From NCBI RefSeq assembly GCF_018614915.1, contig NZ_JAGGNU010000017.1, positions 124,001-188,000 of the forward strand: a stretch of DNA of 64,000 nt, written 5' to 3'. This DNA comes from Variovorax paradoxus (GTDB taxonomy: Bacteria; Pseudomonadota; Gammaproteobacteria; Burkholderiales; Burkholderiaceae_C). The position numbers and the translations under genes were made by a program. Positions 29,599 through 38,591 of this stretch are shown piece by piece. A model generated the notes under the pieces. It did no database searches. It saw only the letters and a list, made by a program, of their open reading frames with translations, and had not been told where the DNA came from. Within the stretch, counting starts at the first letter, position 1. Every line of letters begins with the position of its first letter.

Positions 29599-30054
29599 AT
29601 GCAACAACCTCAACTCCAACGCCACGAAGCGTTCACCATCGCGGGCCTGACCGTGCGAACCACGAACCGCGACGAAAATGATCCGCAATGTGCACGCATC
29701 GGCAAGCTCTGGACGCGCTTCTTCGACGAGCGCGCCTATGAACGGCCGCATCGGATCAATGACATGCGGCTCTACAGCGTCTATTCGGCCTACGAATCGG
29801 ATGCAGCGGGCGCCTTCGACATCACGACGGGCGTGGCAGTCTCGGACGGCCCGGCGACCGTGCGAATCGAAGCCGGCGATTACCTCGTGTTCAGCGGGCA
29901 AGGCGAGATGCCGCAGATGGTGCTCGCGGTCTGGCAATCGATCTGGCAGTATTTCGAGCGGCACCCCGAAGTCAGACGCACCTATCGCAGCGACTTCGAG
30001 GCCTACAGCGGCCCCGACCAAGTCGCCATCCACATCGGCGTGATCGCGAACTGA
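29599..30054 (+). CDS. GyrI-like / AraC effector-binding domain protein
   Basis: 151 residues matching the stand-alone GyrI-like small-molecule-binding fold: FTIAGLTVRTTN at the start, LYSVYSAYESD, GDYLVFSGQGEMPQ and WQSIWQYFERH. Such proteins bind hydrophobic cations or inhibit gyrase (SbmC). A strong AAGGAGAAAA ribosome site precedes the ATG. It lies between an EVE protein and a WYL regulator, in an apparent operon; it may be the effector sensor or the protective product under that regulator. Confidence 0.8.
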   Translation: MQQPQLQRHEAFTIAGLTVRTTNRDENDPQCARIGKLWTRFFDERAYERPHRINDMRLYSVYSAYESDAAGAFDITTGVAVSDGPATVRIEAGDYLVFSGQGEMPQMVLAVWQSIWQYFERHPEVRRTYRSDFEAYSGPDQVAIHIGVIAN

Positions 30055-30068
30055 ATCGACTCGCCTTC

Positions 30069-30779
30069 ATGCGCCGTGCCGACCGCCTGTTCCAGATCGT
30101 CCAGCTCATCCGCGGGCGCCGGCTGACGACCGCGGCCTTCCTGGCGCAGCGCCTGGAAGTGTCGGAGCGCACCGTCTACCGCGATGTGGCCGACTTGCAG
30201 CACCAGGGCGTGCCGATCGAAGGCGAGGCCGGCGTAGGCTACCGATTGGGTGCGGGTTTCGACCTGCCGCCGCTCATGTTCACGCAGGATGAAGCCGCGG
30301 CCCTCGTCGCCTCGGCGAGGCTGGCCCAGAGCTTTGTCGATCCCGCCATGGCGCGCGACATCCAGACCGCGCTGGGCAAGATTCTCTCGGTACTGCCGCC
30401 GGCTGCGCGCGTTTCGGCCGAAAGCCTGGCGCTCTTCGCGCCGGCGCTCGCCATCGACGACGGCACGCGCTCCCGCTTGCAGACGCTGCGCGAAGCGGTG
30501 CAGTCGCGCAACAAGCTGCGCATGGACTATCGCGACGTCAGCGGCGCGCCGAGCCAGCGAATCGTCAGGCCGCTCGGCTGTTTCTATTGGGGCAGGGTCT
30601 GGACCTTCTCGGCCTGGTGCGAGCTGCGGCAGGACTTTCGCGCCTTCCGGATCGACCGCATCGACCAGGTCGACGTCCTGCCCGAGCGTTTTCGCGACGA
30701 GCCCGGCAAGACGTTGGCCGAAATGCTGCGGCGCTTGCAGGCGGATCCGACCGAGGCCGACACCTCTCGCGCCCCGTAG
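30069..30779 (+). CDS. YafY-type HTH/WYL transcriptional regulator
   Basis: 236 residues. Residues 1-60 form a DeoR/HTH_11 winged helix (RADRLFQIVQLIRGRR, SERTVYRDVADLQ). About residues 140-210 form a WYL-type ligand domain (LRMDYRDVSG, RIVRPLGCFYWGRVW, FRAFRIDRI). The WYL tripeptide is replaced by FYW in this copy, as in many YafY proteins. These regulators sense nucleotides or nucleic acids and often control stress or defence loci. It follows the GyrI-like gene by 14 bases and ends four bases before the dnaB stop on the other strand. Confidence 0.9.
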   Translation: MRRADRLFQIVQLIRGRRLTTAAFLAQRLEVSERTVYRDVADLQHQGVPIEGEAGVGYRLGAGFDLPPLMFTQDEAAALVASARLAQSFVDPAMARDIQTALGKILSVLPPAARVSAESLALFAPALAIDDGTRSRLQTLREAVQSRNKLRMDYRDVSGAPSQRIVRPLGCFYWGRVWTFSAWCELRQDFRAFRIDRIDQVDVLPERFRDEPGKTLAEMLRRLQADPTEADTSRAP

Positions 30780-30783
30780 CGCA

Positions 30784-32187
30784 TCAGAAATCGGACGAGC
30801 CGGCGGCCAGGTTTTCGAATTTGGTGAGTGGCTTGAGGAAAGCAAGCTTAATGGTGCCCGTCGGCCCGTTGCGATGCTTGCTGATGATCACCTCGGCCAC
30901 GCCAGGCTCCTTGCTGTTCTTGTCGTAGTAGTCGTCGCGATAGATGAACATGATGATGTCGGCATCCTGCTCGATCGCGCCGGACTCGCGCAGGTCGCTC
31001 ATCATCGGCCGCTTGTCGGTGCGGCTTTCCACGCCGCGGCTGAGCTGCGACAACGCGATCACCGGACACTTGAGCTCCTTGGCCAGCATCTTCAGGCCGC
31101 GCGAGATCTCACCCACGGCGGTGGCGCGGTTCTCGTCGCTCATGCTGCTCGACACGCTCATCAGCTGGAGATAGTCGACCACGATCAAACCGAGCTTTCC
31201 GTACTGGCGCGCGAGGCGGCGCGAATTGGCGCGCAGTTCGCTGGTGGTCAGGCCCGGGGTCTCGTCGATGTGCAGGGACACATTGCGCAACTTCTCGATG
31301 GCCTCGGTGAGGCGTGGCCATTCTTCGTCGCTGAGCTTGCCGGTGCGCAAGTGGCCCTGGTCGATGCGGCCGATCGAGCCGACGATACGTACCGCAAGCT
31401 GCGACGCGCCCATTTCCATCGAGAAAACCGCCACCGGCAGCCCCTCGTCGATTGCCACGTGCTCGGCGATGTTGATCGCCAGCGAGGTCTTGCCCATGGA
31501 GGGGCGCGCGGCGAGCACGATCATGTCCCCCGGCTGCAGGCCCGAGGTCATCTTGTCAAACTCATAGAAACCGGTGCGCACGCCCGTGATGTCGTTGGGG
31601 TTCTCCGCCATCTCGGTCACGCGGTCGAGCAGCTCGACCACCAGGGTGTCCATGCTCTGGAAACCCTGCTTCATCCGCGAGCCTTCCTCGCCGATGTTGA
31701 AGATCTTCTGCTCGGCCTCGTCCAGGATCTTGTCGACCGCCTTGCCCTGCGTATTGAAGGCATTGGTCGCGATCTCGTCGCTGGCGCTCACCAGCTTGCG
31801 CAGGATCGAGCGCTCGCGCACGATTTCCGCATAGCGGCGGATGTTGCTCGCGCTCGGCACGTATTGGGCCAGCGAGTTCAGGTAGGCCAGGCCGCCGATC
31901 TCTTCGGCCTTGCCGAGGTTCTGCAACTGCTCGTAGACCGTGATCACGTCGGCCGGCTTGCTGGCATTGACCAGCGTTCCGATGGCCGCGTAGATCAGCT
32001 TGTGTTCATGGCGATAGAAGTCGCCGTCCACCACCACGTCGCCCATGCGGTCCCACGCGCCGTTGTCGAGCAGGAGACCACCGAGCACGCTCGACTCGGC
32101 CTCTATCGAATGCGGTGGGATGCGCAGCTGCGCAACTTGACGATCAGCCGACGGGTCATTGTCGGCATAGGAGAAAACGGCGGACAT
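30784..32187 (-). CDS. dnaB: Replicative DNA helicase DnaB
   Basis: 467 residues. The N-terminal collar begins with RIPPHSIEAESSVLGGLLLD. The RecA-like motor carries Walker A ARPSMGKTS near residue 240 and Walker B VVDYLQLM. The DnaB-C signature LSQLSRGVESR and the arginine finger region IIMFIYRDD follow. There is no intein. It follows rplI after 188 bp containing two hairpins, so it is at least partly transcribed separately from the ribosomal protein genes. It unwinds DNA 5' to 3' at the fork. Confidence 0.98.
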   Translation of the reverse strand: MSAVFSYADNDPSADRQVAQLRIPPHSIEAESSVLGGLLLDNGAWDRMGDVVVDGDFYRHEHKLIYAAIGTLVNASKPADVITVYEQLQNLGKAEEIGGLAYLNSLAQYVPSASNIRRYAEIVRERSILRKLVSASDEIATNAFNTQGKAVDKILDEAEQKIFNIGEEGSRMKQGFQSMDTLVVELLDRVTEMAENPNDITGVRTGFYEFDKMTSGLQPGDMIVLAARPSMGKTSLAINIAEHVAIDEGLPVAVFSMEMGASQLAVRIVGSIGRIDQGHLRTGKLSDEEWPRLTEAIEKLRNVSLHIDETPGLTTSELRANSRRLARQYGKLGLIVVDYLQLMSVSSSMSDENRATAVGEISRGLKMLAKELKCPVIALSQLSRGVESRTDKRPMMSDLRESGAIEQDADIIMFIYRDDYYDKNSKEPGVAEVIISKHRNGPTGTIKLAFLKPLTKFENLAAGSSDF

Positions 32188-32300
32188 GAACTTCCTTGCA
32201 ACCTTGCATGCTAAGCCGCGCGGCGCGCGACGTCACGTGGACAAGGCTGTGAATAACAGGTGATCTTCCGGTGCAGCACGCGGGACAACACGGGCGAGCC

Positions 32301-32326
32301 AAAAGAAAAGCCGCCCGAAGGCGGCC
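32301..32326 (-). terminator. Rho-independent terminator after rplI
   Basis: On the minus strand GCCGCC-TTCG-GGCGGC (32325-32310) is followed by CTTTTCTTTT. It ends the rpsF-priB-rpsR-rplI transcript before dnaB. Confidence 0.8.
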
Positions 32327-32332
32327 CACAAG

Positions 32333-32358
32333 AACAAGGTCGCCGGTGCGACCTTGTT
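32333..32358. terminator. Strong hairpin after rplI
   Basis: AACAAGGTCG and CGACCTTGTT form a perfect 10-bp stem with a 6-base loop directly after the rplI stop. Reading minus, there is no T-run after it, so it may protect the 3' end or pause polymerase in tandem with the next hairpin. Reading plus it ends in TTTTCTTC. Confidence 0.6.
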
Positions 32359-32375
32359 TTCTTCTTGCCGAAGGC

Positions 32376-32828
32376 TTAAGTGCTTTCGCCGTACACCGTG
32401 ACCGTGATGTCGACCAGCACGTCGGTGTGCAGCGCAACGCTGACGGTGCTGTCGCCTACGGTCTTGATCGGACCGTTGGGCATGCGCACCTGCGACTTCG
32501 CGACCTTGTAGCCCTGCTTATTGAGCTCTTCGGCGATGTCGTGGTTCGTGACCGAGCCGAAAAGGCGGCCATCGACGCCGGCCTTCTGCGTCAGCTTGAC
32601 GGTCGTGCCGCCGAGCTTCTCGCCCTGGGCTTGCGATTCGGCCAGCTTGGCGGCCGCAGCCTTTTCGAGTTCGACGCGCTTGGCTTCGAATTCGGCCTTG
32701 TTGGCTTCGGTGGCGCGGCGCGCGCGGCCGGTGGGGATCAGGAAGTTGCGCGCGTAGCCGTCCTTGACCTTGACGATCTCGCCGAGCACGCCGAGGTTGA
32801 CGACCTTGTCCAGAAGAATGACTTGCAT
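32376..32828 (-). CDS. rplI: 50S ribosomal protein L9
   Basis: 150 residues. The opening [20 protein letters not shown] and [15 protein letters not shown] are the L9 N-domain; the long connecting helix and the C-domain ([20 protein letters not shown]) are complete. It lies 13 bases after rpsR in the order rpsF-priB-rpsR-rplI, followed by two hairpins. Confidence 0.98.
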   Translation of the reverse strand: MQVILLDKVVNLGVLGEIVKVKDGYARNFLIPTGRARRATEANKAEFEAKRVELEKAAAAKLAESQAQGEKLGGTTVKLTQKAGVDGRLFGSVTNHDIAEELNKQGYKVAKSQVRMPNGPIKTVGDSTVSVALHTDVLVDITVTVYGEST

Positions 32829-32841
32829 GGTGTCTTGCTCC

Positions 32842-33123
32842 TTAGACGCGGTGCTGGTCGCTGTACGGGACCATTGCGAGGAAGCGTGCGCGCTTGATCG
32901 CGGTGTTGAGCTGGCGCTGGTAGATCGCGCGCGTGCCGGTCAGGCGTGCGGGAATGATCTTGCCGTTTTCGCTGATGAAGTCGCGCAGCGTGTCGATGTC
33001 CTTGTAGTCGATCTCTTCGACGCCAGCGACGGTGAAGCGGCAGAAGCGCTTGCGCTTGAACAGCAGCGACTGGGTGTTGCGCTTCGGGCGCTTGTCTTTG
33101 TTGAATTTCTTGAACGTGGCCAT
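32842..33123 (-). CDS. rpsR: 30S ribosomal protein S18
   Basis: 93 residues. [20 protein letters not shown] and the [10 protein letters not shown] end are typical for S18. A single Cys in the N-terminal basic region is kept, of the C+ zinc-independent kind. It partners with S6, encoded two genes upstream. Gene order with priB between rpsF and rpsR is the usual one in beta- and gammaproteobacteria. Confidence 0.98.
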   Translation of the reverse strand: MATFKKFNKDKRPKRNTQSLLFKRKRFCRFTVAGVEEIDYKDIDTLRDFISENGKIIPARLTGTRAIYQRQLNTAIKRARFLAMVPYSDQHRV

Positions 33124-33144
33124 TGCGGGACCTCTTTTCGAAAA

Positions 33145-33447
33145 TTAATCTTGCTGAAAATCCTGGATGTGCAGCACGGGGTGCTTGCCGTTGCCCGGTG
33201 TCGCGAGGAAGCCCTGAAAACGCCAGAGACTTCCCAACGCCTGCCTCGCGAGCCGCTCGGCCACTGCGCCGAACGCCACGGCCTTGAGGGCCGCCTTGAT
33301 CTGCCGGGGCCGGGCCGCTTCGGTCACCGTCGACTCGTGTTCGAGTCGCAGGTCGATGGCGGGCAGGCCGGCAGGCGTGAAGCGCAGGGTACCGAGTTCG
33401 GCGACGCAGGCAGTCAGCACGAGGCTGTTGACTGCGGCAGCGCTCAC
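33145..33447 (-). CDS. priB: Primosomal replication protein N, PriB
   Basis: 100 residues in one OB fold: NSLVLTACVAELGTLRFTPAG, IDLRLEHES and the ending VLHIQDFQQD. PriB stabilises PriA on forked DNA during replication restart. The start is GTG at 33447, four bases after the rpsF stop, and the stop is 21 bases before rpsR. The position in the S6-S18 operon supports the call. Confidence 0.95.
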   Translation of the reverse strand: MSAAAVNSLVLTACVAELGTLRFTPAGLPAIDLRLEHESTVTEAARPRQIKAALKAVAFGAVAERLARQALGSLWRFQGFLATPGNGKHPVLHIQDFQQD

Positions 33448-33451
33448 ACCA

Positions 33452-33826
33452 TCAGTTGTTGTTGGCGGCGTACTCGGCCTGCTGGGCCTTGCGGGCCTCT
33501 TCGCGCTCGACCGTCTTCATCATCGACGACGGACCGGTGTCGGCCTTCTTCTTGACCACGGTGAGGTGGCGCAGAACGGCGTCGTTGAACTTGAACGCGT
33601 GCTCGAGTTCGGCCATCACGGCCTGCTCGGCCTCGATGTTCACGCACAGATAGTGCGCCTTGTTGAGCTTGTTGATCTGGTAGGCCAGTTGGCGGCGGCC
33701 CCAGTCTTCGACGCGGTGGACCTTGCCGCCGCCGGCCGTGATCAGCCCCTTGTAGCGCTCCAGCATGGCCGGAACTTGCTCGCTTTGATCCGGATGGATC
33801 AGCAAAATGATTTCGTAGTGACGCAT
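33452..33826 (-). CDS. rpsF: 30S ribosomal protein S6
   Basis: 124 residues. [40 protein letters not shown] and [12 protein letters not shown] are the S6 core. The C-terminal 25 residues are charged and Ala/Asn-rich, ending in four Asn/Ala residues without the Glu repeats found in E. coli. It is the first gene of the operon, with a promoter and a possible autoregulatory leader upstream. Confidence 0.98.
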   Translation of the reverse strand: MRHYEIILLIHPDQSEQVPAMLERYKGLITAGGGKVHRVEDWGRRQLAYQINKLNKAHYLCVNIEAEQAVMAELEHAFKFNDAVLRHLTVVKKKADTGPSSMMKTVEREEARKAQQAEYAANNN

Positions 33827-33861
33827 GGCACTCCTTGTGGATCTTCCGTGGAAGGGATAAA

Positions 33862-33890
33862 GCCACCTGCAGCGTCGGTCGCAGTGTGGC
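33862..33890 (-). promoter_or_regulatory. Possible S6:S18 leader hairpin
   Basis: On the minus strand GCCAC (33890-33886) pairs with GTGGC (33866-33862), enclosing a CTGC/GCAG inner stem whose loop contains ACCGAC. Known S6:S18-binding leaders are an imperfect stem with a conserved CCG element. The position, 36 bases before the rpsF start, fits. The match to that motif is suggestive only. Confidence 0.4.
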
Positions 33891-33905
33891 AAGGCAAAGC
33901 CGATT

Positions 33906-33933
33906 ATTGTAGCAGGCTACCGCCGCCTGGGAA
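33906..33933 (-). promoter_or_regulatory. Sigma-70 promoter of rpsF operon
   Basis: On the minus strand TTCCCA (33933-33928), 16 bases, then TACAAT (33911-33906). The -10 box is one base off consensus; the -35 is weak. The transcript would start near 33899 and carry the possible S6:S18 hairpin. Confidence 0.55.
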
Positions 33934-33949
33934 GTGCCTCGTGGAGTCG

Positions 33950-34456
33950 TCAGCCTTGCAGCGCGCGATCGAGCGCTGCTGCTTTCTCCGGTCCCACCGC
34001 GTCCCGGATCCTGGACGCCAGTGCGAGCAGTTCCTCGTAGGTCGAGGTGCCTTCGACCGACAGGTTCAGCCTGAAGCCCCGCAAGCCGAGACTTCCCGTG
34101 AGTTGGGTCGCTATGGGGTAGGCGTCCTTGTAGCGCTGCTGGTTCGAGCGCGCGGGGGCCGAAGCTTCCGCCGGGATCGGGTCGGGCGCCGCTTGCCGCG
34201 GCACTGCCTTCGGAATCTCAACCACTGGCGCCGCCGAGACCGTGCCCGCATCGGCGGTTCCGCCCACCTGCCCCAGCAACCCGAGTTCGATCATCTGGTC
34301 GATGTCCTCGCGCGCGATGCCGGTGCCGGCCTCGAGCACTTCGCTCACCGAGCGTTTGCCATCGCACAGGATGAATGCCGAGCGTTGGCGCGGCGTAAGC
34401 CGGATCGAACGGTCCTTGAGCGCCTGGTGCCCGGCTTCCGTCTTGACAAGAATCAT
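33950..34456 (-). CDS. Hypothetical protein with winged-helix-like N-terminus
   Basis: 168 residues; no named family recognised. Residues 1-65 (VKTEAGHQALKDRSIRLTPR, then RQRSAFILCDGKRSVSEVL) look like a small winged-helix module of a kind seen in betaproteobacterial regulatory proteins. A Pro/Ala linker follows (about 70-105). Residues 110-168 are helical with Tyr and Leu (YKDAYPIATQLTGSLGLRGF). No signal peptide or membrane span. It is upstream of the rpsF operon on the same strand with 123 bp between, and has an AT-rich promoter region (34480-34600) of its own. Function unknown. Confidence 0.7.
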   Translation of the reverse strand: MILVKTEAGHQALKDRSIRLTPRQRSAFILCDGKRSVSEVLEAGTGIAREDIDQMIELGLLGQVGGTADAGTVSAAPVVEIPKAVPRQAAPDPIPAEASAPARSNQQRYKDAYPIATQLTGSLGLRGFRLNLSVEGTSTYEELLALASRIRDAVGPEKAAALDRALQG

Positions 34457-34631
34457 GCTGTCCCCCGTCGGAAATTCCCGAGGCGATCGAGGTTTTTTAT
34501 ATGTATGTACTCGGTCTACGCTCTCGGGCTGCGCCCCCTTGGTCACAAGTTTGACACCAAAGATTCACTTGATTTCAAATACATCAGCCTGACGCGGGAA
34601 TTACAGCCGATGTGTGTGACTAAAGTTGTAA

Positions 34632-34659
34632 TGCGGCGGTAACCGGGGTCGCCGCCGCA
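34632..34659 (-). terminator. Terminator-like hairpin downstream of ppsA
   Basis: TGCGGCGG and CCGCCGCA form a perfect 8-bp stem 10 bases after the ppsA stop on the minus strand. The tail (TTACAACTTT) is only moderately T-rich, so efficiency is uncertain. The rest of the 34457-34668 interval is AT-rich and contains no ORF I can support. Confidence 0.55.
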
Positions 34660-34668
34660 CTCTCACGT

Positions 34669-37062
34669 TCAGCGTTGCGCCAACTGCTGCCAGGTGTCGA
34701 TCACGCTGTCCGGGTTGAGCGAAATCGACTCGATGCCCTCCTCGGCCAGCCAGATGGCGAAGTCGGGATGGTCGCTGGGGCCCTGGCCGCAGATGCCCAC
34801 GTACTTGCCCTCGGCTTTGCAGGCCTTGATCACGCGGCTCAACAAGGCCTTGATGGCGGGGTCGCGCTCGTCGAAATCGGCCGCGAGCAGTTCGAGACCG
34901 GAATCGCGGTCGAGGCCCAGCGTGAGCTGCGTCAGGTCGTTCGAACCGATGGAGAAGCCGTCGAAGTACTTCAGGAACTCCTCGGGCAGGATCGCGTTGC
35001 TCGGTACCTCGCACATCATGATCAGCTTGAGCTCGTTCTCGCCGCGCTTCAGGCCGTGCTCGCCGAGCAGGCTCGTGACGCGCTCGGCCTGGCCCAGGGT
35101 GCGCACGAAGGGCACCATGATCTGCACGTTGGTCAGGCCCATTTCGTTGCGCACGCGCTTGAGCGCTTCGCATTCCATGGCGAAGGCCTCGCCGAAGTCG
35201 TGGCTCAGGTAGCGCGCGGCGCCGCGGAAGCCGAGCATCGGGTTCTCTTCTTCCGGCTCGTAGCGGCTGCCGCCGATCAGCTTGCGGTATTCGTTGGACT
35301 TGAAGTCGGACAGGCGCACGATCACCTGCTTGGGCCAGAACGCGGCGGCGATGGTGGCAATCCCTTCGGCGACCTTGTCGACGTAGAAGGCCCGCGGCGA
35401 GGCATGGCCGCGCGCGACCGATTCCACGGCTTTCTTGAGGTCGGCGTCGACGTTCGGATAGTCGAGGATCGCTTTGGGATGAACGCCGATGTTGTTGTTG
35501 ATGATGAACTCGAGCCGCGCCAGGCCGACACCATGGTTCGGCAACTGGGCGAAGTCGAATGCGAGCTGCGGATTGCCCACGTTCATCATGAGCTTGATGT
35601 CGATCTCGGGCATCTCGCCGCGCTGGACCTCGGTCACCTCGGTTTCCAGCAGACCGTCGTAGATGAAGCCGGTATCGCCCTCGGCGCAGCTCACCGTGAC
35701 CAGCGTGCCTTCCTTGAGCAGGTCGGTGGCGTCGCCGCACCCGACCACCGCCGGAATGCCGAGCTCGCGCGCGATGATCGCCGCATGGCAGGTGCGTCCG
35801 CCGCGGTTGGTCACGATCGCGGCGGCGCGCTTCATCACCGGTTCCCAGTTGGGGTCGGTCATGTCGGTCACCAGCACGTCGCCGGGCTGGACCTTGTCCA
35901 TCTCGCTGATGCTGTGGACCAGGCGCACCGGGCCGGTGCCGATCTTCTGCCCGATCGCGCGGCCTTCGGCCAGCACCGCGCCCTTGGCCAGCAGCTTGTA
36001 CCGCTGCTCCGCCTTGCCCTGCTGCTGGCTCTTCACCGTTTCGGGGCGGGCCTGCAGGATGTAGAGCTGGCCATCGGTGCCGTCCTTGCCCCATTCGATG
36101 TCCATCGGCCGGCCGTAGTGCTCCTCGATCACCAGCGCGTACTTCGCCAATTGCTCGACGTCGGCATCGCTCAGCGAATAGCGGTTGCGCTGCTCGGTCG
36201 GCACGTCGGTGGTCTTCACCAGCTTGCCGCTGGCCGCCTTTTCTTCGGCGCTCGCGAACTCCATCTGGATCAGCTTGGAGCCGAGATTGCGCCGAATCAC
36301 CGCGCGCTTGCCAGCCCGGAGTGTCGGCTTGTGCACGTAGAACTCGTCCGGGTTCACGGCACCCTGCACCACGGTCTCGCCCAAGCCGTAGCTCGAGGTG
36401 ATGAAGACGACGTCCTCGAAACCGGACTCGGTATCGATCGTGAACATCACGCCCGCGGCGCCCAGGTCGCTGCGCACCATGCGCTGCACGCCCGCCGACA
36501 AGGCCACGACGTCATGGGCAAAGCCCTTGTGAACCCGGTAGCTGATGGCGCGGTCGTTGTAGAGGGAGGCAAACACCTCCTTCATCTTGTGAAGAACGTC
36601 GTCGATGCCCACCACGTTGAGGAAGGTTTCCTGCTGGCCCGCGAACGAGGCGTCGGGCAGGTCTTCCGCCGTGGCGGAGGAACGGACGGCAAAAGAAGCC
36701 TCGGGATTTCCCGCGTTCAACTTGGCGAAAGCGTCGCTGATCGCCTGCTGCAGGTCGGAGGGAAAAGGCTGCGCCTCGACCATCGTGCGGATTTCGGCGC
36801 CGGCCGCAGCCAGCGCGCGCACGTCCTCGGTATCGAGGCTCTTGAGCTTTGCGCTGATCCGGTCGGCCAGGCCGTCGTGAGCCAGGAATTGGCGGAACGC
36901 GTGGGCGGTGGTCGCAAACCCGGTGGGCACGCGCACGCCCTGGGGCAGCTGGGAAATCATCTCGCCGAGGCTGGCGTTCTTGCCGCCGACCGACTCGACG
37001 TCGGTCATCCTCAGGTTTTCAAACGCCACGACCAGGGCGGTCGCTTCGAAGAGTGCAGACAT
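34669..37062 (-). CDS. ppsA: Phosphoenolpyruvate synthase
   Basis: 797 residues. The N-terminal ATP-grasp domain ([34 protein letters not shown]) is followed by the phosphohistidine swivel domain with [14 protein letters not shown], its His being the phosphocarrier. The C-terminal PEP/pyruvate TIM barrel carries [15 protein letters not shown] and the [13 protein letters not shown] segment. It makes PEP from pyruvate and ATP in gluconeogenesis. The divergent gene encodes its regulatory kinase/phosphorylase, a common pairing. Full length, all three domains intact. Confidence 0.97.
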   Translation of the reverse strand: MSALFEATALVVAFENLRMTDVESVGGKNASLGEMISQLPQGVRVPTGFATTAHAFRQFLAHDGLADRISAKLKSLDTEDVRALAAAGAEIRTMVEAQPFPSDLQQAISDAFAKLNAGNPEASFAVRSSATAEDLPDASFAGQQETFLNVVGIDDVLHKMKEVFASLYNDRAISYRVHKGFAHDVVALSAGVQRMVRSDLGAAGVMFTIDTESGFEDVVFITSSYGLGETVVQGAVNPDEFYVHKPTLRAGKRAVIRRNLGSKLIQMEFASAEEKAASGKLVKTTDVPTEQRNRYSLSDADVEQLAKYALVIEEHYGRPMDIEWGKDGTDGQLYILQARPETVKSQQQGKAEQRYKLLAKGAVLAEGRAIGQKIGTGPVRLVHSISEMDKVQPGDVLVTDMTDPNWEPVMKRAAAIVTNRGGRTCHAAIIARELGIPAVVGCGDATDLLKEGTLVTVSCAEGDTGFIYDGLLETEVTEVQRGEMPEIDIKLMMNVGNPQLAFDFAQLPNHGVGLARLEFIINNNIGVHPKAILDYPNVDADLKKAVESVARGHASPRAFYVDKVAEGIATIAAAFWPKQVIVRLSDFKSNEYRKLIGGSRYEPEEENPMLGFRGAARYLSHDFGEAFAMECEALKRVRNEMGLTNVQIMVPFVRTLGQAERVTSLLGEHGLKRGENELKLIMMCEVPSNAILPEEFLKYFDGFSIGSNDLTQLTLGLDRDSGLELLAADFDERDPAIKALLSRVIKACKAEGKYVGICGQGPSDHPDFAIWLAEEGIESISLNPDSVIDTWQQLAQR

Positions 37063-37254
37063 GGGAAAGCTCCAGAAGTTAAAACCGGGGCAACATGCAG
37101 ACGGCGCGACGCGATCGTTCTTTTTGCTCTGGGCGCAGGGGCGGTGTGCATGAAAGAAGGCATGGGGGTGGGGAAGGCGGGAGCGCATTCCCGATAATGG
37201 GCCGGATTGTAGGCGCCGCCCGCTTCGGCGCGCCGCAGGACAAGGCCGCCTCCC

Positions 37255-38076
37255 ATGCACACCCGCACCGTATTCTTCGTTTCCGATGGCACCGGCATCA
37301 CTGCCGAAACCTTCGGTAACGCCGTTCTTGCCCAGTTCGAGATGAAGCCGCGCCACGTGCGGCTCCCGTTCACCGACACGGTCGACAAGGCGCACCAGGC
37401 CGTGCGGCGAATCAACCACACGGCCGAAATCGAGGGCCTGCGGCCGATCGTCTTCACGACGCTGGCCAACATGGACGTGCTCGAGGTCATCGAGACAGGC
37501 TGCAAAGGCATGCTGCTCGACATGTTCGGCACCTTCGTGCGGCCGCTCGAGATCGAGCTGGCAATGAAGTCGAACCACCGCATCGGCCGCTTCAGCGACG
37601 TGAGCAAGAGCAAGGAATACAACGCGCGGATCCAGGCCATCGACTTCAGCCTGGCGCACGACGACGGCCAGAGCAACCGCGACCTCGACGGCGCCGACGT
37701 GATCCTGGTCGGCGTGAGCCGCAGCGGGAAGACGCCGACATCGCTCTACCTCGCCATGCAGCACGGACTAAAGGCCGCCAACTACCCGCTGATCCCCGAG
37801 GATTTCGACCGCCGGCAGCTGCCGCCGGCCCTGATGCCGCATCGCAAGAAGATCTTCGGGCTCACGATTCAGCCCGAACGCCTGAGCGAGATACGCAACG
37901 AACGGCGCCCGAACTCGCGCTACGCGAGCATCGAGAACTGCCGGCACGAGGTGAGCGAGGCCGAGGCGATGATGCGGCGCGCCGGCATCCGCTGGCTGTC
38001 GACCACCACCAAGTCGATCGAGGAGATCGCGACCACCATCCTGCAGGAGCTGCGGCCCGAGCGGCTGACCTACTGA
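37255..38076 (+). CDS. ppsR: PEP synthase regulatory kinase/pyrophosphorylase
   Basis: 273 residues of the DUF299 family. [20 protein letters not shown] opens the protein and the P-loop [11 protein letters not shown] lies near residue 152; [10 protein letters not shown] and [18 protein letters not shown] follow. The protein inactivates PEP synthase by ADP-dependent phosphorylation of a threonine next to the catalytic histidine and reverses this with phosphate. Divergent from ppsA with 192 bp between the starts. Confidence 0.95.
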   Translation: MHTRTVFFVSDGTGITAETFGNAVLAQFEMKPRHVRLPFTDTVDKAHQAVRRINHTAEIEGLRPIVFTTLANMDVLEVIETGCKGMLLDMFGTFVRPLEIELAMKSNHRIGRFSDVSKSKEYNARIQAIDFSLAHDDGQSNRDLDGADVILVGVSRSGKTPTSLYLAMQHGLKAANYPLIPEDFDRRQLPPALMPHRKKIFGLTIQPERLSEIRNERRPNSRYASIENCRHEVSEAEAMMRRAGIRWLSTTTKSIEEIATTILQELRPERLTY

Positions 38077-38087
38077 TTGGTTTTTAC

Positions 38088-38101
38088 TAAGATCGATCTT
38101 A
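38088..38101. promoter_or_regulatory. Palindromic operator upstream of MarR gene
   Basis: TAAGATCGATCTTA is a perfect 14-bp palindrome ending 10 bases before the MarR ATG. MarR dimers bind palindromes of this length and position. Autorepression of the marR-FUSC pair is inferred. Confidence 0.6.
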
Positions 38102-38111
38102 TGATCTGCGG

Positions 38112-38591
38112 ATGGCCTCCAAACCACCCGCTGATGCAATGCATACCGCCGTCCGGCTCAGGGCGGCCGCTTCGCAACTGACGCGCCAGCTACGTTCGCA
38201 GGGAAGCGCCGAGCAGCCGAGTTCGGCCCGGCTGAGCGTGCTCGGCCAGCTGTACCGGTGCGGCCCGCTCACGCCGACCGAGCTGGCGCTGCACGAGCGG
38301 GTCAAGCTTCAGACCTTGACGCGGCTTCTGGCGGAGATCGAAGCCGATGGCCTGGTGGAGCGTCGTGCCCACGAGGGCGACGCTCGCAAATCGATTCTGT
38401 CCTTGAGCGCTGCAGGCTCACGTCTGCTCGCCGCCGAGGTGCATCGCAGGGAAGCGTCGCTTGCATCGGCGCTCGCCACGCAACTGAGCGCCGGCGAGCG
38501 CGCGCAGTTGCTCGCGGCCTGCGCGCTCATCGACCGCGTGGTTAACGGCTTGGACCTCCGGCCTTCGACAGTCCCGGCAGGCCGCGCATGA
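38112..38591 (+). CDS. MarR-family regulator
   Basis: 159 residues with the MarR winged helix: SARLSVLGQLYRCGPLTPTE, LALHERVKLQTLTRLLAEIE and the wing GLVERRAHEGDARKSI. Dimerisation helices flank it at both ends. It lies 36 bases after ppsR on the same strand but has a perfect palindrome just upstream, and its stop overlaps the start of a FUSC-type membrane gene (ATGA). It probably represses itself and that gene. The ligand is unknown; aromatic or acidic compounds are usual for the family. Confidence 0.9.
   Translation: MASKPPADAMHTAVRLRAAASQLTRQLRSQGSAEQPSSARLSVLGQLYRCGPLTPTELALHERVKLQTLTRLLAEIEADGLVERRAHEGDARKSILSLSAAGSRLLAAEVHRREASLASALATQLSAGERAQLLAACALIDRVVNGLDLRPSTVPAGRA

Noticed and set aside
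32188..32300. Additional gene between rplI and dnaB
   Set aside because: Only short Arg/Cys-rich frames; the interval holds terminators and presumably the dnaB promoter.
34675..37197. 840-codon plus-strand open frame across ppsA
   Set aside because: Antisense shadow of PEP synthase; no signal, domain or ribosome site.
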